Positions 1 through 9,400 of a stretch of 64,000 nucleotides of DNA are shown here, piece after piece (positions within the stretch are counted from its first letter, which is position 1; each line of letters begins with the position of its first letter). This DNA comes from DATFVJ01 sp963727015. GTDB lineage: Bacteria > Actinomycetota > Actinomycetes > Streptosporangiales > Streptosporangiaceae. The stretch spans positions 1 through 64,000 of the forward strand of contig CAVSEV010000003.1 in assembly GCA_963727015.1 (NCBI GenBank). The letters are read 5' to 3'. The notes below the pieces were generated by a model. That model was given only the letters and a program-made list of their open reading frames with translations. It was not told the DNA's origin and searched no databases. A program made the translations under genes and the position numbers.

Positions 1-43
1 GCCTCCGTTCGGGCTAATGCTTTCGATTTTCCCGAACGGAGGC
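1..43. terminator. Hairpin terminator downstream of the PMT-family gene
   Basis: Bases 1-13 and 31-43 form a perfect 13-bp inverted repeat around a 17-nt AT-richer loop. It lies 27 nt past the stop codon of the minus-strand glycosyltransferase at 70-2331. There is no clear U-tract, which is usual for actinobacterial terminators. Confidence 0.7.
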
Positions 44-69
44 GGCTGACTGCCGCAGCGCGGCAGCGG

Positions 70-2331
70 CTATTGCGGCGGCGGGAACCCGCCCTCAGCC
101 GGCGGTTTCGCCGGCATTGTCCCCGTTCCGGGACCCGCGCCTGGCGGGGCTGTCCCGGTGCCGGCGGATCCAGTGCCGGCGGATCCAGCGCCGCCGGCCT
201 TGGGTGAATGGAGGTCGTAAACGGTGGTGCCGCCGACGGTCTCGCTCTTGAAGTGCGCCTCAACCCAGGAGGTGATCTGGGATGCGTCGCCGGAGCCGCC
301 GCCCGGGCCGCCCGGGGCAGCGAACCCGGCAGGCGCGCCGCCGTCCGGGCTGGCGGCGAAGTCGGACGCCCTGGAAGCGCCGGATTCGCCGGGCGGGCCT
401 GCGAACCCGCCGAACCCGCCACCCGCGCCGCGGCTCACGAAGTAGTGGATCTGGTGCCCGGAGACGAGCTTCTCGAACTCGGCCAGGCTCGGCGCCGGGT
501 CGGATCCGGAGAAACCGCCGATCGCCATGACCGGGACGCCGTTGCTGCCCAGTTCTATCGAGGCCGCGCTGGTGGAGCTGACCGTGGCCGCGGCCCACCG
601 GTAGCCGGACGCCCCGGCCTCCAGCAGCTTGGCCACAGTGGCGCTGATACTGGCCTGCCCGCCGGATCCGCCGCCGGCCCCGGCGGGCAGGCGTCGGTCT
701 GCGCCGCCCGGGAATCCGGACCGGGCGCCGGGGATACCGAAGGATCCGGCCACCGTAGGCCCGGCGGACGGGACCGCTCCGCTCTGGGTCGTCGCTGCGG
801 TGTCCATGCTGTAGGCGAGCGGGGCGCCCAGCCCGCCGATCAGGGCGAGCGGCACCAGGGCTGCCGCCAGGACGGTCCGGCGCCAGCCGGCGGTCGGGCG
901 GAGGGCACGCCGGGCCAGGATCATGCCAGCGGCGGCGGCGCCCGCGATGACGATGGCCACGCGCAGCCAAGGGAACCAGCCCGGACTGCGGTCGAGCAGG
1001 ATCCACGCCCAGATGGCGGTGATCGCGAGCCCGGCGGCCAGGACGGCACAAGCGAACCAGGCGTGCCGCACCCGCCACAGCTCGACGGACCCGATGCCGA
1101 CGAGCGCGCCGATCGCGGGGGCCAGGGCGATGGTGTAGTAGGGGTGGATGATTCCGGACATATAGCTGAAGACCAGCCCGGTCACCAGCAGCCAGCCGCC
1201 CCACACCAGGGCGGCGGCGCGGGTCCGGTCGGTCCGCGGCGCCCGCCGTGACAGCCAGAGCATGGCCGCCAGGGCAAGGAGGGCAGCTGGCAGCAGCCAG
1301 GCGATCTGCCCGCCGAAATCGGCCTGGAACAGCCGGGTGATCCCGGTGGCGCCGCCGAACCCGCCACCGATGCCACCGCCAGGTCTCGGGATGCCCCGGC
1401 CCGAGCCGGACAGTATCCGCTCGAGGTCGCGCGGGATCGTCCCCCCGAATCCGCCGCCCCCGTTTCCGGTGATCCTGCCGAAGCCGTTGTAGTTGAAGGT
1501 GAGGTTCAGGATGTTGTTGTCGGTGGAACCGCCGACGTAGGGGCGGCCGGAGGCCGGGGTGAGCAGGACGATCGCCACCCACCAGCCCGCGGCGCCCACC
1601 ATCGCGGCACCGCCGGCCAGCAGCTGCCATATCCGCTTCCCGATCTTCGGCGGACCTGCCCACAGGTAGCCGAGCGCCAAACCCGGCAGGACCGTGAACG
1701 CGGCAAGCTGTTTAGCCAGGAAGGCCAGCCCGACGAAGGCTCCGGCCAGCACGAGCCACCGGGTGCGGCCCGACTCGATGGCCCTGGTGGTCGCGTAGGC
1801 GGCCAGCGTGATGAGCAGCACCAGCAGCGCGTCGGGGTTGTCGAAACGGAACATGAGCGCGGCGACCGGGGTGAGGGCCATGATGGCCCCGGCGATGAGC
1901 CCGGCCAGCGGCCCGAACCAGCGGCGCACAGTGGTGTACAGCACACCGACGGTGGCCACCCCCTCCAGGGCCTGCGGTACCAGCAGGCTCCAGGAATTCA
2001 GCCCGAATATGCGCGCGGACAGCTCCATGGGCCACAGGAACCCGGCGGGCTTGTCCACGGTGATGAAGTTCGAGGAGTCCAGCGAGCCGAACAGGAACGC
2101 CTTCCAGCTCTTGGTGCCCGCCTGGACGGCGGCGGCGTAGAACTCGTTGCCCCAGCCGTTGCGGCTCAGGCCGGCCAGGTAGAGCAGGCCGGTGCCGACG
2201 AGCAGTCCGAGGAGCGCCGGGCGGGCCCACACAGGGTCGCCGGGCCGGGCCCGCAGCAGCCGCTCCCCGCGACCGGAGCGGGAGCGCCCGAAGGGCTGGG
2301 CCGCGCCGGGCTGCGCGGACGTGGCGGTCAT
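70..2331 (-). CDS. PMT/ArnT-like membrane glycosyltransferase (GT39/GT83 type)
   Basis: A 753-residue polytopic membrane protein, inferred to move a sugar from a polyprenyl-phosphate donor onto an envelope acceptor outside the cell. The N-terminal 430 residues hold about ten hydrophobic segments and motifs of the family: an acidic pair-like YLAGLSRNGWGNEFYAAAV stretch near residue 50, then FITVDKPAGFLWP and RFDNPDALLVLL. The second half has Gly-rich linkers (GGGGFGG, GGGIGGGFGG) and a soluble C-terminal domain, ending in a Pro/Gly-rich tail. The reading frame is open far upstream, but the ATG at 2331 overlaps the stop of the GtrA gene (ATGA), which fixes the start. It is the last gene of an operon GT2-GtrA-PMT. 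The substrate cannot be read from sequence. Confidence 0.85.
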   Translation of the reverse strand: MTATSAQPGAAQPFGRSRSGRGERLLRARPGDPVWARPALLGLLVGTGLLYLAGLSRNGWGNEFYAAAVQAGTKSWKAFLFGSLDSSNFITVDKPAGFLWPMELSARIFGLNSWSLLVPQALEGVATVGVLYTTVRRWFGPLAGLIAGAIMALTPVAALMFRFDNPDALLVLLITLAAYATTRAIESGRTRWLVLAGAFVGLAFLAKQLAAFTVLPGLALGYLWAGPPKIGKRIWQLLAGGAAMVGAAGWWVAIVLLTPASGRPYVGGSTDNNILNLTFNYNGFGRITGNGGGGFGGTIPRDLERILSGSGRGIPRPGGGIGGGFGGATGITRLFQADFGGQIAWLLPAALLALAAMLWLSRRAPRTDRTRAAALVWGGWLLVTGLVFSYMSGIIHPYYTIALAPAIGALVGIGSVELWRVRHAWFACAVLAAGLAITAIWAWILLDRSPGWFPWLRVAIVIAGAAAAGMILARRALRPTAGWRRTVLAAALVPLALIGGLGAPLAYSMDTAATTQSGAVPSAGPTVAGSFGIPGARSGFPGGADRRLPAGAGGGSGGQASISATVAKLLEAGASGYRWAAATVSSTSAASIELGSNGVPVMAIGGFSGSDPAPSLAEFEKLVSGHQIHYFVSRGAGGGFGGFAGPPGESGASRASDFAASPDGGAPAGFAAPGGPGGGSGDASQITSWVEAHFKSETVGGTTVYDLHSPKAGGAGSAGTGSAGTGTAPPGAGPGTGTMPAKPPAEGGFPPPQ

Positions 2332-2744
2332 TGCGAGCTCCTCTCCCGGGGACGCGGCTGGCCGCGGAAAACCCAGCCGCGGTAAAGCCCGAACCGGACG
2401 ATGGTGGCGATCAGGTTGGCGAGGACGAGCGCCGCGACTTCGGTGACCCGGCTGGCGTGCGGGACGACCGCGTGCAGGCCGTCGAGAGCGCCGGACGTCA
2501 GCGCGAGGGTAATGCCGAACGCGATGAGGCCCAGCACCTGGTGGCGGGCCGCGTGCGCGCGGCCGCGGATGCCGAAGGTGAACCGCCGGTTGGCCGCGGT
2601 GTTGGCCACGGCAGTGATCAGCAGGCTGACGGCGTTCGCGGGCTTCGCTGCCAGCACGTCGCGCAGCAGGAGGTACAGCAGGATGTAGGCGGCGGTACTG
2701 GCCACGCCGATCACCGCGAACCGCAGTACCTGGCCGATCAGCAG
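2328..2744 (-). CDS. GtrA-family membrane protein (lipid-linked sugar flippase type)
   Basis: About 138 residues with four predicted membrane helices and the GtrA-like N-terminus VLRFAVIGVASTAAYILLYL, followed by an ANRRFTFG-type loop and a C-terminal YRGWVFR. GtrA proteins are thought to help polyprenyl-phosphate-linked sugars cross the membrane. The gene lies between a GT2 synthase and a PMT-like transferase, which is the usual three-gene arrangement for making, flipping and transferring a lipid-linked sugar. No ATG or GTG fits well: CTG codons at 2744 or 2741 give the full first helix and overlap the GT2 stop, while a GTG at 2714 would cut into that helix. The start is uncertain; the stop overlaps the next gene by 4 nt. 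Confidence 0.8.
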   Translation of the reverse strand: MLIGQVLRFAVIGVASTAAYILLYLLLRDVLAAKPANAVSLLITAVANTAANRRFTFGIRGRAHAARHQVLGLIAFGITLALTSGALDGLHAVVPHASRVTEVAALVLANLIATIVRFGLYRGWVFRGQPRPRERSSQ

Positions 2745-3595
2745 GGCCCGGCCGGCCCGGCCGCCGTCGCGCCCGGCGGCGAGGAACCGCGCAGCACCGG
2801 GACGGCGAGCGTGCCCCGGGCCAGCGCGGTGCCCAGCCGGACGACGCCGCGCAAGTCGGCCAGGGCGGTGCGCAGCACACGCACCCGGGAGTCTGGGTCG
2901 TCGACCCAGTCCACCGGGACCTCGTGGATACGCAGCCCGGCCCGCTCGGCCAGCACGAGCAGCTCGGTATCGAAGAACCACCCGATGTCGAAGGTCAGCG
3001 GGAGCAGGGCCCGCGCCTGGTCCGCCCGGATCGCCTTGAAGCCGCACTGGGCATCCGAGAACCGGGTGCCCAGCGTCGCGTGCAGCAGCAGGTTGTAGCA
3101 GCGCGAGATGATCTCCCGGCGGGGACCGCGGACTACCTGGGCGCCGCGGGCCAGCCGGGTGCCGATCGCCACGTCGCTGTGCCCCGACACCAGCGGAGCG
3201 AGCAGCGGCAGCAGCGCGTTCAGGTCCGTCGACAGGTCGACATCCATGTAGGCGTAGATGTCGGCGTCGCTGGCCAGCCAGACCGAGCGCAGTGCCCCGC
3301 CCCGCCCGGGCTGCTCGATCCGCACCGCGCGCACAGAACTGAACTCGGCCTCTAGCGCGCTGGCCACCGCCCATGTGCCGTCATTACTGCCGTTGTCGGC
3401 GATCGTTATCCGCGCCGCGAACGGAAACCGGTCACGCAGATAGGCATGCAGGCGCCGCACGCTCGGGCCGAGGTCACGCTCCTCATTGCGGACCGGGATG
3501 ACTATCTCCACCACTGCGCCCCGGGGTGGCTGAGACGGGCGTTCATCGGACGTCCCGGCGGCGCGGAGCAGGGAATCAGACGCCATGCTCACCAT
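2738..3595 (-). CDS. GT2-family polyprenyl-phosphate glycosyltransferase (DPM1-like)
   Basis: A 285-residue cytoplasmic glycosyltransferase. After a short leader it shows the GT-A start VEIVIPVRNEERDLGPSVRR, the nucleotide-binding IADNGSNDGTW, the metal-binding region DADIYAYMDVDLSTDLNALL and the acceptor-side GFKAIRADQA. This order is typical of dolichyl/polyprenyl-phosphate hexose synthases that charge the lipid carrier used by a PMT-type enzyme. It heads the operon with GtrA and the PMT-like protein. ATG codons at 3595 and 3586 are both possible; neither has a convincing ribosome binding site, and the strong GGAGGAG further upstream serves another frame. It is divergent from the two-component system. 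Confidence 0.85.
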   Translation of the reverse strand: MVSMASDSLLRAAGTSDERPSQPPRGAVVEIVIPVRNEERDLGPSVRRLHAYLRDRFPFAARITIADNGSNDGTWAVASALEAEFSSVRAVRIEQPGRGGALRSVWLASDADIYAYMDVDLSTDLNALLPLLAPLVSGHSDVAIGTRLARGAQVVRGPRREIISRCYNLLLHATLGTRFSDAQCGFKAIRADQARALLPLTFDIGWFFDTELLVLAERAGLRIHEVPVDWVDDPDSRVRVLRTALADLRGVVRLGTALARGTLAVPVLRGSSPPGATAAGPAGPC

Positions 3596-3832
3596 ACCTA
3601 CTGGCCTGTGGCCTGCGCATGAGTGCTCCTCCTGTACTGGTCGGCAAAGCCGCGTGCCGCAGCGCGCCCGGCAAAGCCATTTCACCGGGCGGCTCGTCAA
3701 ATCAGCGTCAACGCCTCGCCCCATCCCCGGCGCGACCACAGCTGAGCAAACCTGCAGCAGTACTTGACGTGGTTCTAACCGGCCGCGGTGACACTGGCAG
3801 CGGCGGGTCATGTGCGCAGGCGGGAGGCGCAA

Positions 3833-4489
3833 GTGCGGGTTCTGGTGGTGGAAGACGCGCGGCAGCTGGCAGACGCCATCGCGGACGGGCTCCGGGGTCA
3901 GGCCATGGCCGTGGACGTGGTCTTCGACGGGCAGGCGGCGCAGGAGAGCCTGGCCGTCAACGATTACGACGTGGTCGTCCTGGACCGGGACCTGCCGGTC
4001 GTCCACGGGGACGAGGTGTGCCGGTCACTAGCCGCTGGCGGTGCCACGGTCCGGATCCTCATGCTGACGGCCGCCGGGGACCTGTCCGAGCGGGTGACCG
4101 GGCTGAACCTCGGCGCCGACGACTACATGAGCAAGCCGTTCGCCTTCGCCGAACTGGTCGCGCGGGTCCGGGCCCTGGGGCGGCGGGCGCGCCCGGCCCA
4201 CCCGCCGGTCCTCGAACGCGCGGGAATCCGGCTCGATCCCGTCCGGCATGAGGCGTCACGGCACGGACGGCCGCTGGCTCTGCGGCACAAGGAGTTCCTT
4301 GTCCTGGAAGAACTCCTGCGCGGCGGAGGCGCCGTCGTGTCCGCCGAGCAGCTCCTCGAAAAGGCGTGGGACGAGAATATCGACCCGTTCACGCACGTCG
4401 TCCGCGTCACGATCATGACCCTGCGCCGCAAGCTCGGCGAACCCTCACCGATCGAGACGATCCCCGGAGCGGGGTACCAGATCGCGTGA
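3833..4489 (+). CDS. OmpR/PhoB-family response regulator
   Basis: A 218-residue DNA-binding response regulator. The receiver domain (residues 1-115) has the acidic pair ED at 7-8, the phosphoacceptor Asp51 in VVVLDRDLP and the lysine in DDYMSKPF. The C-terminal winged helix (about 125-218) ends with VRVTIMTLRRKLGEP and ETIPGAGYQI, the OmpR recognition region. The GTG at 3833 is chosen because GGGAGG lies 6 nt upstream; an in-frame upstream start adds residues foreign to the fold. It overlaps the kinase gene by 4 nt (GTGA), so the two are translationally coupled. What it controls is unknown; the divergent glycosylation operon is the obvious candidate. Confidence 0.93.
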   Translation: MRVLVVEDARQLADAIADGLRGQAMAVDVVFDGQAAQESLAVNDYDVVVLDRDLPVVHGDEVCRSLAAGGATVRILMLTAAGDLSERVTGLNLGADDYMSKPFAFAELVARVRALGRRARPAHPPVLERAGIRLDPVRHEASRHGRPLALRHKEFLVLEELLRGGGAVVSAEQLLEKAWDENIDPFTHVVRVTIMTLRRKLGEPSPIETIPGAGYQIA

Positions 4490-5706
4490 GGTACCTCACC
4501 GTATCCCGGCGACAGCCCCGGCTGAACTTCCTGCGACAGCCGCGGCTGAGCATGCGGAGCCGCCTGACCCTGCTCTACGGCGGGTTGTTCCTGATCGCCG
4601 GGGGCATTCTCATCGCCATCTTGTACGTCATCTTCTCGAGCAACTTCCCCGGCGGGCCCCTCGCCGAGGGGATCTTCACGCCGGCCGGGAGGCGACTCCC
4701 CCCGCCCGTGCCCCCGCTCACCCAGGCCGAGATGCAGGCTCTCGTCCAGAAGCTGAATCAGCATCGCGATGAAATCATCAGCTCGCTGCTGTGGGAATCC
4801 CTGCTGGCAATGGCCGTGGTAGCGGTAGCAGCCGTGGGCTTCGGCTGGCTAATGGCCGGCCGGGCGCTCCGCGCGATACGGCACATCACCGACACAGCCC
4901 GGCGGGTCGCCGGGAGTAACCTGCACGAGCGCATCTCCCTGGTCGGTCCCCGGGATGAGCTGAAGGAACTCGCCGACACGTTCGACGCGATGCTGGAGCG
5001 GCTGGACGCCTCCTTCGACGGGCAGCGGCATTTCGCCGCCAACGCCTCGCATGAGCTGCGCACACCGCTGGCTACCAACAGGACCCTGCTGGAGGTTGCC
5101 GTGGCACAGCACCGCGTTCCCCCGGAACTCCGCCAGGTTATCGACAGCGTGCTCGCGGCCAGCGCACGCAGTGAGCTGATCCTCGCCGGACTGCTCACCC
5201 TGGCCCGCTGCGAGAACCAGGCCATCGAGCGGTTGCCCGTCGACCTGTCCGACGTCGCCGCCGGCGCAGTGGAAGAGACGGCCGCGGAAGCCGCTGCCGC
5301 ACGAGTCACCATCGACGCGGCACCTTACCCGGCTCCCACAACCGGCGACCCCATCCTCCTGGAATGCCTCGCGCTCAACCTTGTCCGCAACGGCATCCAG
5401 CACAACCATCCCGGCGGCCGGGTCACGGTGACCACTCGAAGGGCAGCCACCCCCGGCATGGTCGAGCTCGAGGTAAGCAACTCCGGGCCGCGCGTCCCGC
5501 CCGAGCAGGTGGGCATGTTGTTCGAGCCATTCCGGCGGCTCGACGGCAACCGGACCAGCCACCCGCACGGCGCCGGGCTCGGCCTGTCCATCGTCCGGTC
5601 CATCGTCCAGACCCATGGCGGGCAGCTAACCGCGGCCGCCCGCGACGGCGGCGGCCTTATCGTCCGGATCCGGCTCGCGGCCACGTCAGCGGAGGTGAGC
5701 CGCTGA
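4486..5706 (+). CDS. Sensor histidine kinase of the OmpR-type two-component system
   Basis: A 406-residue membrane kinase. Helix 1 lies near residues 25-50, a short extracytoplasmic Pro-rich loop follows, helix 2 is around 100-125, then comes a HAMP domain (RALRAIRHITDTARRVA...DELKELADTFDAML). The DHp box FAANASHELRTPL carries the phosphorylated His189. The ATPase domain shows the N box (NLVRNGIQHN), G1-like LFEPFRRLD and G2 GAGLGLSIVRSIV. The GTG start overlaps the regulator's TGA. The small sensor loop suggests an envelope or membrane signal. It is autokinase and phosphodonor for the regulator encoded just upstream. Confidence 0.93.
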   Translation: MRYLTVSRRQPRLNFLRQPRLSMRSRLTLLYGGLFLIAGGILIAILYVIFSSNFPGGPLAEGIFTPAGRRLPPPVPPLTQAEMQALVQKLNQHRDEIISSLLWESLLAMAVVAVAAVGFGWLMAGRALRAIRHITDTARRVAGSNLHERISLVGPRDELKELADTFDAMLERLDASFDGQRHFAANASHELRTPLATNRTLLEVAVAQHRVPPELRQVIDSVLAASARSELILAGLLTLARCENQAIERLPVDLSDVAAGAVEETAAEAAAARVTIDAAPYPAPTTGDPILLECLALNLVRNGIQHNHPGGRVTVTTRRAATPGMVELEVSNSGPRVPPEQVGMLFEPFRRLDGNRTSHPHGAGLGLSIVRSIVQTHGGQLTAAARDGGGLIVRIRLAATSAEVSR

Positions 5707-5762
5707 CACTGTCAGGAGGCCGCTGCCCCGGCGATCTCCGTGTGCGGAGGGTGCACCTTCAC

Positions 5763-5960
5763 CTACGTCATAACATGGGTCACGGTCGTCTCGCCGTGCC
5801 TGGGTCCGGGCGGGGCGTTTGCGGCCTTGATGATCATGTCCGCGGTGGGCTGGGCCGCCTTGCGGGCGGTCCCTGGCCGAGAGTTCAGGTACGTGTCGGC
5901 ATTCAGCACGACACTGGAGTGGCCCAGTGTTCCGCGACGCGCTGGTTGGGCACGTCGGCG
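5763..5960 (-). pseudogene. C-terminal remnant of a phage-type tyrosine recombinase
   Basis: The minus strand encodes LGHSSVVLNADTYLNSRP followed by TARKAAQPTADMIIKAA, the classic end of actinobacterial tyrosine integrases, where the Tyr of ADTY is the catalytic nucleophile. Everything upstream, including the Arg-His-Arg part of the active site, is missing or out of frame. It is an old integration scar downstream of the two-component genes and next to IS110 debris. Confidence 0.65.
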
Positions 5961-6104
5961 TCGCGCTGGGCGGGCATGACTGGTGATGGGAAAGGCCCCA
6001 CCGTAGCGAAGGCTGGCTCGCTGCCGAAGTCCCGCACCGGGAGGTACGGCCTTCCCTGGCGCGGGTCCCGGGTGCCCGCCACCCGGGTCTTCTGGCTCCA
6101 CGTA

Positions 6105-6679
6105 GTGCAAGCGGGCTCGGCGGGCCGCAGGAGGCGGCCCAGCTGCGCGCCGTGGAGGCGGACATGGCGATGGTGCTGGGCGAGCTCGGCCTGTCCCGGC
6201 TGGGGGACATCCCCGGGCTGACCACGGTCGGCGTGGCGGCGATCTTGGCCGAGACCGGTGACCCGCGCCGCTACGACAGTTCATCATCCCTGGTCAAGCA
6301 TGCCGGGCTGTCCCCGTCCGAGAATGCCTCCGGCGCTTTTGGGGGCCAGGCGCACATGTCCCGCCGCGGCCGGCCCGGGCTGCGGCTGACCGCCTGGCGC
6401 GCGGTATGGCCGATGCTGCAGTTCAACCCGGTGATGGCCGCCAAGTACGCCGCGATGACCCAGGCCGCCGGCGCCGCGGCGGCTGATGCAGGGCCGCAGC
6501 AGGCCAGGGCGGCCGCGGCCGCGGCCCGCGCGCGGCGCGCCGGGGCCCGGGTGGCGTGCGCGGCCTCCTTGCTGCGCTGGATCTACTCCATGGTCGTCCA
6601 CGGCACCAGCTGGGATGCCGCGGTCGCCTCCGGCGCCGCCTGCCAGCACGCCCCGCGCTGCCAGCAGGAGGCGGCCTGA
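6105..6679 (+). pseudogene. IS110-family transposase, C-terminal half
   Basis: The frame reads QEAAQLRAVEADMA, then DIPGLTTVGVAAILAETGD and LVKHAGLSPSENASG, MSRRGRPGLRLTAWRAVW, and the end of a Transposase_20 domain, which contains the serine part of the IS110 active site. The N-terminal RuvC-like DEDD half is absent; the readable homology begins abruptly near 6105. Non-functional remnant. Confidence 0.8.
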
Positions 6680-6899
6680 CCAGCTCATCCATCCGCCCGC
6701 ACCGCTGCAGGTGCCCTTGACCTTCCTCCCCCGATGAGGGGAGAGCGAGCCCGCACTGCCCTAGGGGACCAGCCCCGTTTCAGACCCTGAGCAGCTCTCC
6801 CCGGCCGCCCGGAGCTTCTCACCAGCTCGGTTGAACGCTGTCGGGGCAGGCCCGGCCGCGCGGGTGCGGGCCAGGTCACCCAGCTCATCGGCGACCGGC

Positions 6900-7268
6900 G
6901 CAGCAGGCCGCGACGGAACCAGGTGACCACACCCTCGGTGTCGCCCGTCGCGGCGAAGACCCGGCCGATGATCTTGCCCCAGCCCTTCGTGCCGCCCCAG
7001 GCGGGCACGGCGGCCCGGACCAAGGCGGTGAACTCCTCCAGCCCGAGGGCGGCCAGCCTGGCCGGGTCCCCGCCGCAACGCGACGTGACCACCTGCAGCG
7101 CCGCCAGCCAGGTCACCGACTCAAACGGGCCGACGCACGCCTCGGTCACCACCGGCCAGGCCACCGACAGAAAGTCCTGGATCCGCTGCACCGACGCGGT
7201 CGCCGCGGTGATCAGCTGGGTGCGGCGCCGCCCCAGGTGCCGCAGGTGCGCCGTTCCCGTTGCTGTGG
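6900..7268 (-). pseudogene. IS110-family transposase, central fragment
   Basis: The minus strand encodes LRHLGRRRTQLITAATA, VQRIQDFLSVAWPVVTEAC, then FESVTWLAALQVVTSRCGG and a segment with PAWGGTKGWGKIIGRVF, as in the linker region of actinobacterial IS110 transposases. Both ends are cut and the frame continues into unrelated residues below 6900. It is on the opposite strand to the neighbouring C-terminal fragment, so this is a second element and not the missing half of the first. Confidence 0.65.
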
Positions 7269-7385
7269 GGGCTGTGGGTCGCCCTAGGTGGCTGGTGTCT
7301 AACGACCCAATTTGGCTGCGGAGGTGGATACGTACTGTAATACTAGCTGGTCAACTGTGCTGATCATGTTTACTCTGCGTGAAAA

Positions 7386-7844
7386 GTGACGAAAAACACC
7401 AGCCTCCTAGTGGACTTCCTGCCGATGATTGGCGGGGCCCTGGCCGGCATCCCCACCGTCCTGTTCGCGTTCATCGCCCGGGTCCTCACCGCGGGCATCG
7501 TCACCGCGGTCGTCTTCGCCGTCTACACCCAGATCGAGAACCACGTTCTGAATCCGGTGGTCATGAGCAAGACAGTGCGGATCAACCCGCTGCTCGTATT
7601 CATCGCGGTGTTGGTCGGCGCCTCGATCGGCAGCCTGATCGGCGGCATATTCGGCGGTTTCGTCGCGGCGCTGCTGGCCATCCCGACGGCCGGGGCACTG
7701 CAGGTGCTGGTCAAGGAGGTCTGGCAAGCCACGGCCCCGGACGAGCCCCCGGAATCCCCGGCGCCTGCGGCTGAGCCAGCAGACGAGTACGGTAACCCTG
7801 TCGCCCAACACCGACCCATCCGACCGTCCAGGCCGGCGACCTGA
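7386..7844 (+). pseudogene. AI-2E family transporter, 5'-truncated
   Basis: The 152-residue product matches only the C-terminal third of AI-2E/UPF0118 permeases, which are normally about 350 residues. It has the helix pair around FLPMIGGALAGIPTVLFAFI, the conserved VYTQIENHVLNPVVMSKTV and a final membrane hairpin with GALIGGIFGGFVAALLAIP-like glycines, followed by a Pro/Ala-rich cytoplasmic tail. The first five or so helices are missing; the DNA in front is an IS110 remnant, so the break probably came with the insertion. The GTG at 7386 could be used but would make half a transporter. Confidence 0.75.
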
Positions 7845-8409
7845 ACTGACGACCGTGTCGGCCCGCCCTGCTGTTGGTACGACAACTGGTCCCCGGCGGG
7901 CGCGCGGAAGCGAACCCTGGCCTGAGCGTGGGTGGCCGGTGACAGGGCCGGCTTGTCCGGCGGGTGGGCCGGAGTGTCTCGACCACCCTGCGTCCGACGC
8001 GGAAGCGGCAGAATCTTGCCTGCACCCAGCACGGGAGGAACCGTGCATCTCGGTCGCCCCGGGCCGGCCGGCAGGACACGCCTGCATCACAGGGTTTCGC
8101 GGGATGGTGCAAGGACTCCCATCCCGCCGCCTGCCCGGCGGGGCGCTGGACGGCACCAAGGAGCCGAAGAAGTGCTTCGTGATCCGCGGGGGCGGGGAGA
8201 TGGAGAATCACTTCGAGTGCCTGTGGGACCTATTCCGGTCCATCGCCGTCACTTGAGATCGAGGGCGCCAGCGGCTCTTGCCCTCGTAACGCTGGCGGCG
8301 GTGCACTGGTTTCATGAGTGCTGGCCGGGTGATCACGCGGCTTGTTCGCGTCACCAATCCCGGGATAGACGGCTCCGCGGCAGGTGTTCCGGCGGAAAGG
8401 CGGGATCCG
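7845..8409. other. Stretch without a recognised gene
   Basis: No frame here has recognisable domains, good starts and consistent third-position GC. A short plus-strand frame ending at 8256 (ENHFECLWDLFRSIAVT) looks slightly protein-like but I cannot assign it. Confidence 0.4.
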
Positions 8410-8904
8410 GTGACAAGCAACTATGTACGCGTTACCGGGCTAGCTGACCTGTTCGCCGAGGCCAGGGAGCTGTCGGTCAGGACGATGATTTTCGACGTGG
8501 AACCGCTGGTCGCGCCCTGGCACGGCAGTCAGGAATCACTTGACCAGGGCATCGCGCGCATCCTCGGCGACGCCAGGAGGGTCCCGTCGGTGCACGTGGT
8601 GATCTTCGCGACCAACTCGGCCCGCCGCCCGTCCGCCCTCCCGGCCTGCGACGGCCTTCAGGTCAGGTACCTGGCATCCGCCGAGAAGCCGCTGCGGACC
8701 GCGCCGTACCACGACCTTCCCCGGCCGGGCGCCGTGGCAGGTGATCAGCTCCCCACCGACGGGATACTCGCCTATCGGCTAGGACTTACGTTCCTGCACT
8801 ACGCGCCGAAGCTGACCGGCGTTCCGTTCGGGCCCGGGCTCATGCATCGCTGGGGCGAGCTGGTGCGCCCGGTGCTGTTCCGGGGGTCGGCCCCCGACCG
8901 GTGA
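8410..8904 (+). CDS. YqeG-like HAD-family phosphatase
   Basis: A 164-residue HAD-superfamily IIIA type protein. It shows the strand TMIFDVEPLVAPW in the position of the nucleophile motif, VHVVIFATNSARRP for motif II (Thr/Ser after a strand), and RPGAVAGDQLPTDGILAYRLG, close to the YqeG motif VGDQLxTDIxxANxxG that binds Mg2+. Motif I here has Asp-Val-Glu where a catalytic HAD has Asp-x-Asp, so activity is uncertain. The GTG at 8410 has GGCGGGA a few bases upstream; an in-frame ATG at 8314 would add a 32-residue low-complexity leader. It stands alone between pseudogenes, with no operon partner. Confidence 0.65.
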   Translation: MTSNYVRVTGLADLFAEARELSVRTMIFDVEPLVAPWHGSQESLDQGIARILGDARRVPSVHVVIFATNSARRPSALPACDGLQVRYLASAEKPLRTAPYHDLPRPGAVAGDQLPTDGILAYRLGLTFLHYAPKLTGVPFGPGLMHRWGELVRPVLFRGSAPDR

Positions 8905-9117
8905 GTACAGTAACGGCGTGGCGGTATCGCGCGGCGTCGGATCTGCGCGCCAGCTGAACAGGGTGTCATCGCGGCCCGGGCGGACAAAGCGTGCCGTCCG
9001 GGCTGGTTCGCGCTATTCCGGCTGGCCGGCAGGCGGAGTTGGGGGCTGCCAGGGCGATGCGAACGTTCACGTGGGCGATCGTCGGTAGTACCGGACGAGA
9101 CTGCCGAATTCAAGTGA

Positions 9118-9400
9118 ACGCCATAGGCCGGCCATCCAGTCCGGGACCGCTCGCGCTGGAGTGCGTGCTGGCGGCGGCCCGTGACGAGCTGAGCGGATGC
9201 TGGTGCTGCGGGGGAAGCGGGCATCGGCAAGACGGCGCTGCTTGATTGGGGGTCGGGCAGGGCGGCGACATGGAAGGCTTGCCAAACGGGCCCGGGCCGA
9301 GCTGCTCGCTACCGGCGAGCGTGCCTGTAGGCGCGGCGTGGAGACCGAGCACTGCTCATCCCCAGAAGCGCCGCCTGAGCCGCCGGACCCCGGCCGTTGA
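9118..9400 (+). pseudogene. LuxR-family AAA regulator remnant with large internal deletion
   Basis: Across two frames the strand encodes LALECVLAAARDELSG, then a P-loop GEAGIGKTALLDW (about 9205-9248), and immediately afterwards RARAELLATGERACRRGVE. The latter normally lies some 700 residues later, just before the LuxR helix-turn-helix. The middle of the protein has been deleted and the frame shifted at least once. The HTH itself is not recognisable. It shows a regulator of the same broad class as the two large ones at 25882-31380. Confidence 0.6.

Noticed and set aside
260..1663. Long minus-strand frame of 467 codons and a plus-strand frame of 347 codons inside the PMT gene
   Set aside because: Both overlap a gene with clear membrane helices; their products are Arg/Gly-rich shadows.
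5740..5979. Plus-strand 79-codon frame MCGGCTFTYVITWV
   Set aside because: It is the antisense of the integrase C-terminal remnant, which explains the sequence better.
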